Assembly: GCA_965153455.1 (NCBI GenBank)
Contig: OZ234496.1
Coordinates: 4,783,207-4,847,206 of the forward strand
Direction: 5' to 3'
From: Sphagnum compactum
Lineage: Eukaryota; Bryophyta; Sphagnopsida; Sphagnales
DNA: 64,000 bases
Shown here: positions 23,160 through 34,993 of the stretch, piece by piece
Numbering within the stretch: the first letter of the stretch is position 1
Layout: each line of letters begins with the position of its first letter
Made by a program: the position numbers and the translations under genes
Notes under the pieces: generated by a model
Database searches by the model: none
What the model saw: only the letters and a program-made list of their open reading frames with translations
Told to the model about the DNA's origin: nothing

Positions 23160-23642
23160 CTAACCATTGACATGTTCAAAGATATCATATATGTCACAAC
23201 AAGGTATAATTAACCTCCAACTAATAAACAAAATTGTAGTCTTTGACAAAAATTTAACAAGGTGGCCACTACAAATATGGACAATGAGGAATGATTTTCT
23301 CTTATAAATGTGTTCAAATAATATCTGGATGCCAATTTTCATTACATGCGTGTAATGAAAAGGTTTGAATTTCCACAAATGTGAAAACTTCCATTATGTT
23401 TACAATTTGGTTGATTACATTTATGTTGTGGTAGTATTTTTCTATCCTATTCATTGGAAACTCTATAATATCTTACAATACGTATTAGTTATCTTTTTTT
23501 CATCTAATTGAAAAAGGTGATGATGGTGTGTAGGTGCAATTGGTAAGGTTTCTTCAATCAACCATGTCCCATATTCTTGGCAAAATTGTACCCATGGAAA
23601 GACCACACAAACTTTGCACTAGAAAGTATAATAATTGACAAG
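23160..23642 (+). mobile_element. Copia-type retrotransposon relic, RT region (copy related to 44,990-45,440)
   Basis: Segments such as AAAATTGTAGTCTTTGACAA, TGGACAATGAGGAATGATTT, TTTCCACAAATGTGAAAAC and CAATTTGGTTGATTAC correspond in order to those in the decayed Copia element at 44,990-45,440. In that element an upstream reverse-transcriptase motif identifies the family. No open frame remains. It adjoins an LTR-like sequence on the right. Confidence 0.65.
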
Positions 23643-24493
23643 TGATGCACTATTAAGTTCTTCCCTGGGAGACTTAGTGTTGAACCCCTAAAAGGTTACA
23701 ACAAAAAGAAGGTAGAAGGAAGGACTTGGGGCACATTCCTTGACTTTGTGCACTAAGGAAAGAGAGATTTGTGAGCTTTGATATGGGGAAAATGTGACAT
23801 GTTCACAAGCTCCTCATGGACAAGTCACATGCACAAGCCATACAATTTAGGTGTTAGTGGAAATGCAACCAATTTTGGGTCACAACTTGCCAAACACTTG
23901 CACGGCCTAGAGTTGGGAGGAGGCCACCGCCTTCTTTCCTATAATAGATTTTGTGCTTATTTATGCAAGTTGTTTCCAAATGGTATTTTCTTTCAAGACT
24001 CCTTAATGGGTGTCTCTAAGTTGCAACTTTTGTTGAACTGAATCTGTCACCTTGTGTCTTTTTTGTTCAAGCTTGTTTTGCACTTGTGACACATTATATT
24101 GTAATCCTTGTCAAGAACTTTCCAACTCCATGTTAGACACCCCCATTGGATATCATTTGACCTTTTTTTCTTAGGTTTTTGTGGTCAAAAATAAAATTGG
24201 CACTTTGACTATTGACCTTTATTTTGACCATAACTCCTAGCTTCAAATGGCAAAAGTGAGTTCAATTTTGATATCTACATTTTAAAAGCTTTTCCATTGC
24301 ATGAAAAATTATAGATATGAACCAAGTTTACCCCTTGTACTTTTGTCCCCAAGGTTTGGGACATCCCAAAAATCACATGAATGTTTCCTTTTCATTTGCC
24401 CAATGTTATAGGCCTTTTTCTTGCCTTAATTTGTTTTTGGTCCATTTCTTGTTTGTCTTGCCCCAACCTTGGTCATGACCCCAACTCATCACA
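23643..24493 (+). mobile_element. Degenerate LTR, third member of the 54/60-kb solo-LTR family
   Basis: It starts TGATGCAC, ends in CATCACA, and is about 850 bp long, between the lengths of the two well-defined LTRs (809 and 913 bp). Shared landmarks in order are an ACAAGTCACATGCACAAGCC-like region, GGAGGCCACCGCCTTC followed by TATAATAG and TTGTGCTTA, ACCATAACTCC, an AGCTTTTCCATTGCATG and a final CCTTGGTC. No clear target duplication is left, so the borders are approximate. It is much older than the other two copies. Confidence 0.5.
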
Positions 24494-25276
24494 AACTTCT
24501 TTAGGCAAAAATTCAATATGATTATAATGAATCATTAGTTTTATGTTATTTATAAAGTTTTTTTTAGCCAGAGCGCAAAACTAGATGGATACGACTTTCC
24601 ACACCATAGGGAAGAACATTTTTTCACAAATAAATAATAGTTAACAATGTTGTGTATTATCGATAAAAAAAGGTTACAATGCTTTTGTCTTCTAAGGTCG
24701 CCAATCATTGATTCGAAGTTGTTTGGGCTTTTCCCAATTACTTGTGATTGGATAATAACGATCTAGAAATTTGATCACAATGTTGTAAAAAGGAATTAAT
24801 AAAAATATTTTTTATTTTTATTTTTACCAAATTAAAACTTTCAAAAATCATCATTTTTGATTTGTGGAAATAATTTCACATCATTATTGTGTGTTTTTCA
24901 CTTTATTATTTTATTGTTGATAAAATGCTTGTTGAAATATATAAACATAATGAATAATGGTTTGTCATTTTACCATAATTTTCGTGACACAAATGCAAAA
25001 TTTTACCATTCAAGGAGATTTAAAATTTATATTATTTTAACGAATAATATGTTTATGTTGATATTATGATAGTAAAATATAATTTAAAGATTTGTTGAAA
25101 TAACCAAAAAAAAAATTGATCCAAATTATGTTATATAACAATTTCAAAAAATTTACATAATTATTTTTCCCTAGGAAATTTGTGATGAAGGTTAAGGTTA
25201 TGATACTTCAAGAGAAACATTTGATTGTGATTTATGAAGGTTAGTAAGAAAAAATGATCTAGATTTTGGCCACATA
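24494..25276. other. AT-rich intergenic DNA, nothing recognised
   Basis: Homopolymer-rich sequence without a coding frame, RNA gene or repeat that I can place. Confidence 0.35.
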
Positions 25277-26690
25277 CATTAGTAGAAAAACCCATATTGT
25301 GACTTCAATTTGTGACTAAAATTTAGTTGTAAATTTGATTAATTTTCCTATTAGTTGCATAAGTATAATCATACCCAACATGTAGTCACAAATATGATCT
25401 AAACATGACATCAGCACAATTCACATGGACGTGGAAAATAATCAATCATACATTTTGATTGTATAATTTTTTGTGATTAATTATCATAATGTGCAACTTG
25501 CTTAAAAACCAATTACACATTGCCACATGGCATAATTATGCATTTCCAAGTAATGAAAAGTTAAATTAAAACTTTTAATCTCCATCATCCATTATGGATG
25601 TTTTAATATTGATATTTGTAGCCAAATTGGTTTTTGCCATGTGGCATAATTTATGCATTTCCATTTTTTTAAATAATTTTTTTCATTATGATTGTTCATT
25701 TTAAATGGTCATATATTGTGATGTGTGGCACAATGAAAATTTGCCAAATGGCACAATTTGTGCATTTCCAAAGAAATAAATTTTTATTATGATTGTTAAT
25801 TTTAAACGTTCCTATATTGTGACACGTGGTACAATTTGTGCATTTCTAAATCAATTTAATGTTTTTTACTATGAATGTTCATTTAAAATGGTAATACATA
25901 ATAACACATGGTACAATCAGAAGTTGCCACATGGAAAATAAATTGAATTTTGGAAACAGTGAAAATACATACTTATTACCTACCTACCTACCCAAGTAAA
26001 AAAATAGGACCTTAAGTAGGTAAGCATGTAGATGGTAGAAAGGTAAATGAATTAAAATGTAACAATGTAGATCTTTTTTTGTTAATTTTATGTTTTGTTT
26101 TCAGGGTTAAACTTTTTTGAATTCATCCCAAATTGACACATGTATTTTAATGTGAGAACACAAAAAAGATAACTATTTTTTATAATTTTAAAAATGAGAT
26201 TCAAGGACGAAACCTATAGGTTAAATATTTTAGTTGCACCTTAATTGCAAATTGGGTTGCAATTAGAAAAATATTCTCCCACATACTTTGTGTGTGTGTG
26301 TGTGTGTGTGTATGTGTGTGTTTAATTTTCAATTTTATAAATTATACAACTGAATATGTAATTACTTGATAATTCTATATGTGAACAAATTTTCTAAATG
26401 AATGATTTGAATTAATCAGTCCAATTCAGATAATTCATAAACAAAGTATTTAATTTAATTTTATATCTGAATTTCAATTATCTGAAATAATTATTTAATA
26501 ATTAGTTTAAAAATTAAATATCTAAAAGTTAACTATTTAGATTGATTATTTGAATTCAAATAAAATTTAATAATCATTCACTTTGATTCCCAAAATTGAT
26601 TATTTAAATTAACTAATTAAAATAATGATTAGAATCAATTAATTGAATTAATGAGTCTAATTCATCTAATTTTTTTGTGAACTATTTCAA
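25277..26690. mobile_element. CACTA-like element 3, left end only
   Basis: The left terminus reads CATTAGTAGAAAAACCC, one base off the CACTAGTAGAAA end. It is followed by subterminal TTGTGACT motifs, several TGCCACATGGCA segments, a CCTACCTACCTACC tract at about 25,979 and the TTGCACCTTAATTGCAA block at about 26,232. A TG microsatellite and TAAATTATACAAC come next, then AT-rich sequence. The right terminus is missing or lies unrecognised near 26,690. Confidence 0.5.
26286..26320. repeat. TG dinucleotide microsatellite
   Basis: A run of alternating TG of about 35 bp with one interruption, inside the conserved block of CACTA-like element 3. Confidence 0.9.
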
Positions 26691-27479
26691 ATAATGATGC
26701 TTCAACTTTGATAAGGAGTACTCTAGTTCTAAGATTGTTCATCAAAGCTAGACCTCTACTTTTGAGGTGGGCATGGCCATCTAATGGGCCGTTAACAAAC
26801 ATAGGAACTCTTGCGAAACTAGCAAGCAAGGTCATATTGATCACAAATTTAGATCCTAATGGTGCTATTTGAATTTTTTGGCATGAATAATAACACCATC
26901 AAATGGTGTCTTCTTCCGCCTTTGTATTTTTTTGATTCATGATTAATTCTTTGATGTGGTTGGTGCTACCTTCCTTGTGGGGTTTCCCCTCATGAAGGTG
27001 AAGGTACGAGTGTGGGTGTTGATTCACCCTGGTTCTTACAGCTGTACATTTAGTTTCTTAAGCAAGGTCTGATGTTAGAGGTTAAAAGGTAACCCACGAA
27101 ATGTTAAATTTGCACTTGGAGACCCCTCGTCTTGTCTAAGGATACCCTATGTTGGTGGTAGTGTGGGGACCCAAGTGTTATAACAATTGTTTTGAGGTGT
27201 CAAGGCATTTTGACACCTCACCTTTTGTCTTGCAAGTTTTCTGCACAGGGAGAAAAAAAAATTCAGCAATTTGAATGCGGGTCGGTGAGTTAGTAAAAAG
27301 ATGGGGTTTTGAGACAAAGCAGGAAGGAGAGAACAAATAGGTGAGCAAAGAAAGAGCCTTTCCTAGGACTTTCAATCCAATCACCCAGGTGGAAATATTG
27401 GGGGAAATTCCCCAGTTCTTGAGGTAGCAGAAGTGACTATTCTACCTTTAGGACTGCTTTGGGTTTTTCTAGCAGTCTG
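26691..27479. other. Less AT-rich region, no gene recognised
   Basis: Base composition is more balanced than in the neighbours. The phrase ATACCCTATGTTGGTGGTAG near 27,146 has an inverted, imperfect partner near 28,095 (AACATCAACATAGGGTAC), so 27.1-28.1 kb may be an old inverted-repeat or retroelement unit. No protein domain is recognised. Confidence 0.35.
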
Positions 27480-27825
27480 CAAAATAGGGGAATTTCCCCC
27501 ATTTCTTTGAGGTGGGTGGAGAGACTATCTTTGAACACCAGGACTTTCGACACCTGTGGTACCTTCCACTTGTTGACAAATACCTCAAAGGAAAATAGGG
27601 AAATTTCCCCATTTCTTGAGGGGGTGAAGAAAAGAGTATCTTTAGACACCATCATTTTCAACACTTGTGGTACCTCCCACTTGTTGACAAATACCTCAAA
27701 GGAAAATAGGGAAATTTCCCCATTTCTTGAGGGGGTGAAGAAAAGACTATCTTTAGACGCCATCATTTTCAACACGTTTGGTACCTTCCACTTGTTGACA
27801 AATACCTCAAATCATGGAAGGGTCT
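27480..27825. repeat. 120-bp tandem repeat, about three units
   Basis: The phrase GACAAATACCTCAAAGGAAA begins at about 27,575 and 27,695, a period of 120 bp, with a partial third unit on each side. The unit contains GGGAAATTTCCCC, a near-perfect palindrome. Because 120 is divisible by three, both strands stay open (up to 122 codons on plus and 112 on minus), which is a by-product of the repeat and not evidence of a gene. Confidence 0.85.
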
Positions 27826-28277
27826 AAAGATAGACACTCCTCATTCAACGAGTGTTGCTTCTTAATATTGGGATAATAAAATAGGTATCTGGACATGAAA
27901 CACTTTTGCATTATATTCCTATACCCAACAGCCAACTACAGTGGTTAGTAATATTTTACATGCGGTCTATCCACATGCCAAATGACAAAGTCAAGTCAAA
28001 ATTATTCAGAAATTTCAAACATATCAAGGGAAAATTTCCCCAAGGAAAATTTTTAACCAGGAAAATTTGAATTAATATGTGTTGAATCTAACATCAACAT
28101 AGGGTACATACCAGTGTTAAGTGCTGGTTCACCCAAGGCTTGAAAACACAAGTGAGTAGACTTGGAGGTCTTTAGTGACAATTTTTTGTAGGTTATTAAA
28201 ACAGTGCTAGCCTCTAGATAGGCACGCTTTCACTCTCTGAGAGGGCATACACAGGCATCTTGTGGCGCCGCATCCTT

Positions 28278-28425
28278 GGTGAAAAAGAGGGTGCACTCCT
28301 TAATGTGTGCCAGATGAGATGGGGATAAAGGTGTAAATCGCATCTTGCACGTGGTCTTGGCCAAAAAGAAGAGGGTGCACTCCTTCATGTGTGCCGAGCC
28401 AGAGTGGGACAAAGAAGGCGTACAC
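28278..28425. repeat. About 89-bp direct repeat, two units
   Basis: AAGAGGGTGCACTCCTTAAT with GTGTGCC (about 28,282) is repeated as AAGAGGGTGCACTCCTTCAT with GTGTGCC (about 28,371). No further copies are visible in the window. Confidence 0.75.
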
Positions 28426-28487
28426 CCTCCTCTTTCCTTAAAGGTAAATTTGACAAAAAATGTTTAAAAAATGAGTAAAAATAGTGT

Positions 28488-29280
28488 TCTAATGTGATGG
28501 AGGGGCCAAAAAGTAGTTACACACAAGAAGTAAGCGAGCGTTGGGCGGTTTTTGCCTTTTATGAAGAACCTTCAGTTTCGGTTCTTGTAGAATGAATCGG
28601 ATCCCCATATTGATTCCAAAAAAATTGGAACCCTGGCTCTGGTTCTGGTCTGTTTCTCAAAATGAAAAAAAATTCAGGTTTGGGTTCCAATTCCGGCTTT
28701 GCAAATCAGACCCGGTTATGGTTTTGGATGACTTGGTCTGAAATCAGTGGTTAATTGCCAATTAACTCCGGTTCCACACCATTTTTTCCCCAAAAGAAAT
28801 ATTTCTCAAAAATTGTGGTTCTGGTTCTAGAATTGGGTCTTGGTTCCAGTTCTGGATCTAGTATCAGGTCCAATTAGAAACCTGGTTCCAGTTCTAGAAC
28901 TAGGTCTGGGTTCCAGTTTTCAATCCAGAACTGGGTCCAGTTTTAAACTTTCCAAAAATCAGACCTGGTTCCAATTTGGTTCCAGGTAATCGGAACCAGG
29001 TTCCAACTGGCCAAACTGGGTAACCACCCAAGGCTAAAGTAAACCCACCTTTGGCACCTAAATATTGCCCATATCCAATTGTTTTTTTTGAGGGTTGTGA
29101 GTATCACATTGCCAGGTCCTTGCATTTTAGCCAGTCTAGCCATCTGATTGTAGAAATTTTTTTAGGTGCGTAGCCTTAAATCTATACTAATTTGTCTACT
29201 GGGCTCACTCAATGTTTTTGATTTAAAAAACAATTTATCCCTCATACTTAAGAACTGCTCCACCCTGGTAGCCCACACCA
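28488..29280 (+). repeat. Interspersed repeat, copy 1 (partner at 51,318-52,130)
   Basis: It begins GATGGAGGGGCCAAAAAGTA and shares long colinear phrases with the copy at 51,318: TTTTGCCTTTTA, AATCAGACCCGGTTAT, TTAATTGCCAATTAACTC, ATTGCCCATATC and TATCACATTGCCAGGTC. The core is an imperfect array of GGTTCCAGTTCTAGAACTGG-like words, palindromic in part. It is directly oriented relative to the second copy, and the two copies flank the ROCO gene. No coding region is seen; it may be a non-autonomous retroelement. Confidence 0.85.
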
Positions 29281-30785
29281 GCATTTCTTTTCAAAAAGTT
29301 GAAAAAGAAAGAAAGAAGAAAAACCCTGTATATAAAAAAGCAGGGATGGAAGCCCATCCACAAGAAATACAAGGCAAATAAAAGCACCAAAACACACCCA
29401 GTAAAGAACATAACGATCAAGACACCACTAATACACAAATAAAATAGAAGACTCGAAACTAGAAAACACTGCTTGTGAGATAGAGAAGGGTCCTTCACTC
29501 TGAGTTTGGAATGATAGAATGCTAATATGTTCAATACCAAAGTTGCACACTGCTTGAGAGAGAGAGAGAGAAGCCTCCTTCACTCCCAATACGGAATGGT
29601 AGATTATTAATATGTTGAATATGGAAGTTGAAGAGCACCACACATGAAAAGGGGCAAAATATGAAAATAAAACTGTATCCTTCAAAAATCGTATTCAATT
29701 GCAAACCAGTCCATTATGCAATTTGAGCACCCAGTTAGGGCCACATTGAACTCGCACCGACTGACATGCACCATGAAGGATGGATGGTAAGTGATAAGGA
29801 AACAGTTCTTTGTTGGGTTTCAGTTCCCTTGCTAACCATCGTGGTTAGCTCAGTTGCTTTTTTTTCGCACGGCCTATCTACTAACAACAGGCAGGCAGGC
29901 AGTCAAAATGGGCCTTCCTACTTGCCATGGTAGTTATGTGATTTGTTACCTATGTACCTATATGTGAGACCTATTTCCTAGAGAATTGGTTACCAAGGTG
30001 AAACCAAATATGGATTAACTCAGTTCAGGTTCATCCACAACTGAGGAATATCAGGCATCCAGTGGATGGTGCGCTGGTGGGTGCCGGTTGACTGTGCCCG
30101 CCCCCAATCAGAGAGCTGGACAGTAGGCTTCCTCTTCTGGCTACAACGGGAGACTGAGTTTTCTGCACTGCTCTGCATTTTTTCCTTTCGATCTGCTCTT
30201 TCATGTGTGTTTGATGGTTCTATTGTTATCGTGTTAGCTACCAAAGTCATTTGCCGCTGCTGCTTTGTTGTGTTCAAAATTTTGGTGGTGCTTTTGGGAG
30301 TTGCTATGCGAGTATCGGACCCTTGGAAGTCTCTTCCTTCCCTTTGACCGCTGAGTTTGTTTCGTGCTTTTTTTAGAGCTTTAAATGTTTTGGATCAGCA
30401 TTCAATGGAGTCTAGCAAGCACCTCTTTCCTCCTGCTTAACCATTATAATTTAAGAGCTATCCTTCCCTAGCTAGGTCTCAATATGAACTTGCTGTAGAG
30501 TTGTGAAGCTTGATAGAAATCGAGCTCTGCGTTTGAATGTGGGTGGAAAGAGTCGTGTGTGTAGTGGTACTGAGCTAAGAGTGCAAGGAAACTAGTTAGG
30601 GCAGCTATTCCTAGAGAAAGGTCTCTTTCCTTTTGGTTGAAGGTGACAGGCTGATGTACAGGTCGTGAGCATTGCGAAGGACTGTGGTCGACAGTCTACC
30701 CTGAAATCCGTGTGGATCATCCATCAAGCATAAGTTATCTATTATTATTCAAGTTTCAACTTAGAAGCTTTTCGGCTTGTTGATC
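29281..30785 (+). promoter_or_regulatory. Upstream region of the ROCO gene
   Basis: No protein-coding similarity is seen. From about 30,050 to 30,720 the base composition becomes clearly more balanced and pyrimidine-rich words such as CTTCCTTCCCTTTG appear, as expected for a 5' leader and proximal promoter of an expressed gene. I cannot fix a TATA box or transcription start. A direct repeat of AGTTTGGAATGATAGAAT type words lies at about 29,500-29,620, with a GA run at 29,556. Confidence 0.4.
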
Positions 30786-33700
30786 ATGGCAGACGTAATT
30801 GTCATTGATGTTGTCCGAGAAGTTGTGAGAATCCTTATAGCTAGCGATGTCGTGGTGGAAGAGCTTAATATTTATATTAACAGCTTTGGTCCCACGGGGG
30901 ACGATGGCCTTAGGGATTATATTAGTTTTGATATGAGATATCATCAATGCAAAACTGATTCTAGCAAAGGCCGACTTAAGGAACCACAAGTTGATGGAGA
31001 TGTTAAACGCGAGTGGAGTCTTTCAAGAGGGGATGATCTGATGAAATTGGTGTTTATAGTCCTTGAGAGCACTAATGTGAAGGCCATTCACGTGCTCAGC
31101 GATGGTCGATGGACCTATGGTGTTATCGAGCAGTTTTTGCAAGGTCTCTGCACCAATCATACCATAGTGAGTGCTAGATTTCATGTACTATATCTTCTAA
31201 ACATGGGGATTGATGTGTGGGACAAATCTGCGGATATGCTTTGTCATAATACAGGCCTCAAACGTTTCAGTCTCCAGCTACCCGAAATTGAAGATAGAAA
31301 GAAGTATTCTGGTTTTGGCAAGGCACTCAAGATGAATCACACCCTTGAACATCTTGGATTGCATTTATGGGATGATTCTGCGGAATTAGATTTGGAAGAA
31401 CTTCTCCAACCATTGATTATGGACGAAAATGGGCACCAAGCCAACTCTACACTCACCACTCTTGGTGTTAACTGTGCAATGGAATTTTCTGGTATGAGTT
31501 CAGTTGGTGCTACCTTTGCAAGGATGCTTCGGAAAAATTCTTCCATAAAGTATCTTGATTTGGGAAGCTCTCTAACAAGTGAATCAGATGCTAACGAACT
31601 CATACAATCACTTGTAGAAAACCATTCCCTTGAAACCTTATGCCTAGGTGGTTTAGGTGGTTGGACTACTATAAAGTGGTCGGATGTGTTTCCTGCCATC
31701 ATGGATGTTCTACTGGTCAATTTCACCTTGAAAGATATAAAATTGCATGACACTACTTTGGATCATGAGGGCAACGTTTTGGCCATCAAGGAACAATTAC
31801 GAAGGAATGCGATGTACAAGGAGCTGGAGATGGTCAAGCCAACGTCTGCAAGAGTAATTTTTTGCGGCTTTCCATATGCCGGTATGTCTTAAATTTCTCT
31901 TGGTTGAACTAGAGGACATCAATGTGTTTGTGTTTGAAACTATGTCGTTCCCTGAATCATGTTGTCACATGAAAATTATAACTTATGACTGATTCATAGT
32001 AGAATCTTATTTTTGCATCTTCTGTTCCTGGCACATGAATGCACCTGTTTATTGTGGAATTATGTAGGCAAAACAACCTTGCGAAAGTCGGTGGTTCGTT
32101 CCATTGAACGCAGAAGCACGATCAACAAGAGCATTCTCAATCCCTGCAAAGACTTCATGATGAAGAAGATTGATGGGGGTCAACGGCTAATCCAAGGAGG
32201 CAAACAAGTTTCACACCGCACACGTGGAATTGAGGTACATAGCTTGGAAAGTAGTGAAGGCATTAGATGGTCTATTTGGGACATGGGAGGTCAGGAAGAG
32301 TTCCATGGGTTCCATTATTTCATGCTTCCTGATCTAAGTGACACAGGTAACCCATCCTTGTTCCTTCTAGTTTGTAGTCCATATGTATTGAGAGATCAGG
32401 GATCCCCTTCAAAGGAGAAGCTTAAACTACCCATAGAGATTCAGAAAGAGTTGGAGTATTGGCTTCGATTCATTGCTTCCAAGAGTCGAAGTACAATTTC
32501 CTTCAAACCAAAGGTGATTGTGGTATTGACTCATTCCGACAAAGTTGACGGGCTTGTTGCTCGAGCACAGGCGAGTGTCACAAGTTTGAAAGAGCAATTT
32601 GTAGAAGTGCTAGATGTGTGGTCGGAACCAATTGCCGTTGATGCCTTTTCTACTCAATCAGCTAGCAATGTGGCTAGTATTATTGAGGACAACATTGTAA
32701 ATCTTCTCGAAGCATTGCCACCTGTGTATAAGGTGTGCAGTAATGTGAGATCAGCCTTGAAGGGTTGGATGGTGAGAAATCCAAAAAGTCCGATGATGAA
32801 TTGGAAAACCTTTTCAGACCTGTGCCAGGAAACGGATTTGCCAGGGTTGGTCAAAGCAACTGCTGAAGGAAGTATGATAGAAGCAAGGCGAAAAGCTGTG
32901 GCAACAAGCATGCACAATTCGGGAGATGTCATCTACTTTGAAGATCTTGACTTTCTAGTTGTGGATCTAGATTGGTTTTGCCATCGGGTGATGGGTCACT
33001 TGATCAAGCTAAGTGATGATCGCAGTAAACTCGCCTCTGCAACAGAGCCAAATGGTTTCACATCAAGGGCATACTTGGAAAACGTTTTGGCTGATTCACT
33101 GAAATCTTCTCGTGAGTTTGGTTATGGTGGAAGTGCCTTGGATGTCACACCACAGAAATTGGTGCACCTTATGTTGAGGTTAGAGTTGTGTTTTGAGGAC
33201 ACAACCAGGTCTCATGGTGTTGGGAACTTGTTCATCCCAACAATTTTGGACATTGGTCAAGAAGCAGTCTCATGGAGTTGGTCACATATCAGTCAGAAAT
33301 CCACCTACCTCGGAAGGAGGCTCCAATGTGCTGACCCAAAGCATACATTCATACCTCGAGGTCTCTTTTGTCGATTGCAGGTACTTTGTTCCCATTCCCC
33401 AATAGTTGAGTTAGGGAACTTTGCGGTCAAACTCATGTGGGGAATGCCAACTTACATTCCAAATAATTTAGAAGACTAATGCAAGACCTTGTAATGATCT
33501 ACATTCTTGAAGCTCTCAATTTCATGTTAATTTGGTCCTTCTTCATTTGATTTTGCCTTTGATTCTGAGATTCATCGATGTTCCTACAGGTATTTTTGCA
33601 CAACCAATTCTTGGTGTTGGAGAAGGACATGAACATGAGAGCCTTGTATGAACCCAAAAATAACTTCATTTATATAATGCTCAATGGTGTGGAAGTTGTG

Positions 33701-34993
33701 GTGGATTACAATGCAGATGTGGGCACCCACATTGATGTGTTGGCACACTCCAAATCCAAGAGTTTTGATGACGCTTTAGGTGTTGTTCATAAGCATATTA
33801 TGGACAAAATTCTAGAACGTTGTGTTGCCGCAGATGGATGTCAGGGGGTGGTACTTGTGGAAGGTGTTATTCGCACAACGTGTGTGAAAAAATGCATGTC
33901 TTTCAAGGAGCGACAAGACCAATCTGTGCTTTTGGAAGAGTTGAAGCAAAATGTTTTTTCTCATGGGAATGAATATGAACACCCATGGGGTGAGTTGAGA
34001 CAAGGGGAGAATGTGATTCTTCGTGAGAATGAATTTGCCAAGATGCTGATGGGCAGGGGAGAGAGAGATGAGGTAGTGGAAAGACGTAAGCAAGCATTGC
34101 AAGTTGATGAGGTTGATGGTGTCCATGATGAAGCTACTATGGACACAAGAGGATGGGCGACATCAAGTTCTTCCAAGACATTGGTGAACCTGAAGAACGT
34201 CATGCAAGAACCTTCACAAGAGCAGAATCAGGCACTGAGGGAACTAGCTCATGAAGTTCAACACCTAGCATTTGTTGTTCATGATACAAACAATACTGTT
34301 CATGATACTCACAAGCTTGTGAGGGATGAAGGTTTACAATTGACCAGATTCATCCACAACTTGATTGTAAACTCCTCACAACGGCAAGTTCCACGCATTG
34401 TACTCTTCACAACAGGAGATGTCAGTTTCAAACAAAAATTGATCACAAAATTGGTTCCAGGGATGAAGGCTCCTCAACTTCATCTACTTTGCGAATACAA
34501 GGGACAGGAGCACATAGTTAAAGGACAAGCCGGTTGTCAAGTGATCATTGAAGATGAGGATTGGAAGAACGTTCACAAGTTGGTGGTGGAGGGGTTGAAA
34601 TGGGTTCTATTGGCTGTCAAAGTGGGGGCACACATTACCATGGGGCTAGGGAACATGGTTCCAAATCCTAAAATGGAATATGGAAAGGCTGTTGTTGCGC
34701 TTGGTGAAGGTGTGCTAAAAGACCCACCAATTGACTGGGCCACTGTCACCCCTGGAAAGCTTGTGAGGGATGAGGCATCTGCCATCAGAAAAGCAGAGAG
34801 TGTTTCTGCAGAGCAATGGTTGGTGAACTTTCTGAAGGATAAAGTCATTTTAACACAATTTGGGTTGCAGAGGGTGGTCTACAAGGACACACATGGGAGA
34901 CAAACAGGAGAATTGGGATGGATCTGTCAAAAACATTTCAAGCATGGCATGCAAGTCGGGGAATTAGAAGCATATCCAGTTTATGTAGTTTGA
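30786..34993 (+). CDS. TRN1-like: LRR-Roc-COR (ROCO) protein, TORNADO1-like; three exons, 1,270 aa
   Basis: Three exons (30,786-31,881; 32,068-33,380; 33,590-34,993) join in frame into 1,270 codons without a stop. The introns are short (186 and 209 bp) with GT-AG ends. Residues about 70-360 hold leucine-rich-repeat-like segments (LEHLGLHLWDD, IKYLDLGSSLT, LETLCLGGLGG). A Roc GTPase domain follows: P-loop GFPYAGKT at 361-368, RTRGIEV in the switch I area, WDMGGQE (switch II, 436-442) and LTHSD (519-523) in place of the usual NKxD base-recognition motif. A COR region reaches roughly residue 850, and the C-terminus includes NGVEVVVDYNADVGTHIDVL and ILERCVAADGCQGVVLVEG. Plant members of this family are typified by TORNADO1, a large cytoplasmic regulator of cell-division and leaf patterning; that role here is inference. 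The start is the first ATG, 9 nt into the open frame. Confidence 0.88.
31882..32067 (+). other. ROCO intron 1 (phase 1, splits the P-loop)
   Basis: The donor GTATGT follows CCATATGCCG and the acceptor TTATGTAG precedes GCAAAACAACC. Splicing rebuilds the codon GGC and gives the P-loop ...YAGKTTLRKS. Without splicing the frame ends at a TAA eight bases into the intron region, so removal is required. Confidence 0.88.
33381..33589 (+). other. ROCO intron 2 (phase 0)
   Basis: The donor is CAG|GTACTT after CGATTGCAG and the acceptor is TTCCTACAG|GTATTTTTG. The intron is pyrimidine-rich and AT-rich, 209 bp. Splicing joins FCRLQ to VFLHNQFLVLEKD in frame. Reading through would end at a TAA at 33,477. 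Confidence 0.85.

Noticed and set aside
27437-27827. Two long open frames on opposite strands (112 and 122 codons)
   Set aside because: Both are produced by the same 120-bp tandem repeat whose length is divisible by three.
29838-29870. Second tRNA-like word GTGGTTAGCTCAGTTGC upstream of ROCO
   Set aside because: No acceptor stem or B-box lies at the right distance; a T run follows immediately.
31337-31753. 138-codon minus-strand frame inside ROCO exon 1
   Set aside because: It is antisense to well-supported coding sequence and has no recognisable domain.
33812-34203. Several minus-strand frames within ROCO exon 3
   Set aside because: They are shadows of the plus-strand coding exon.
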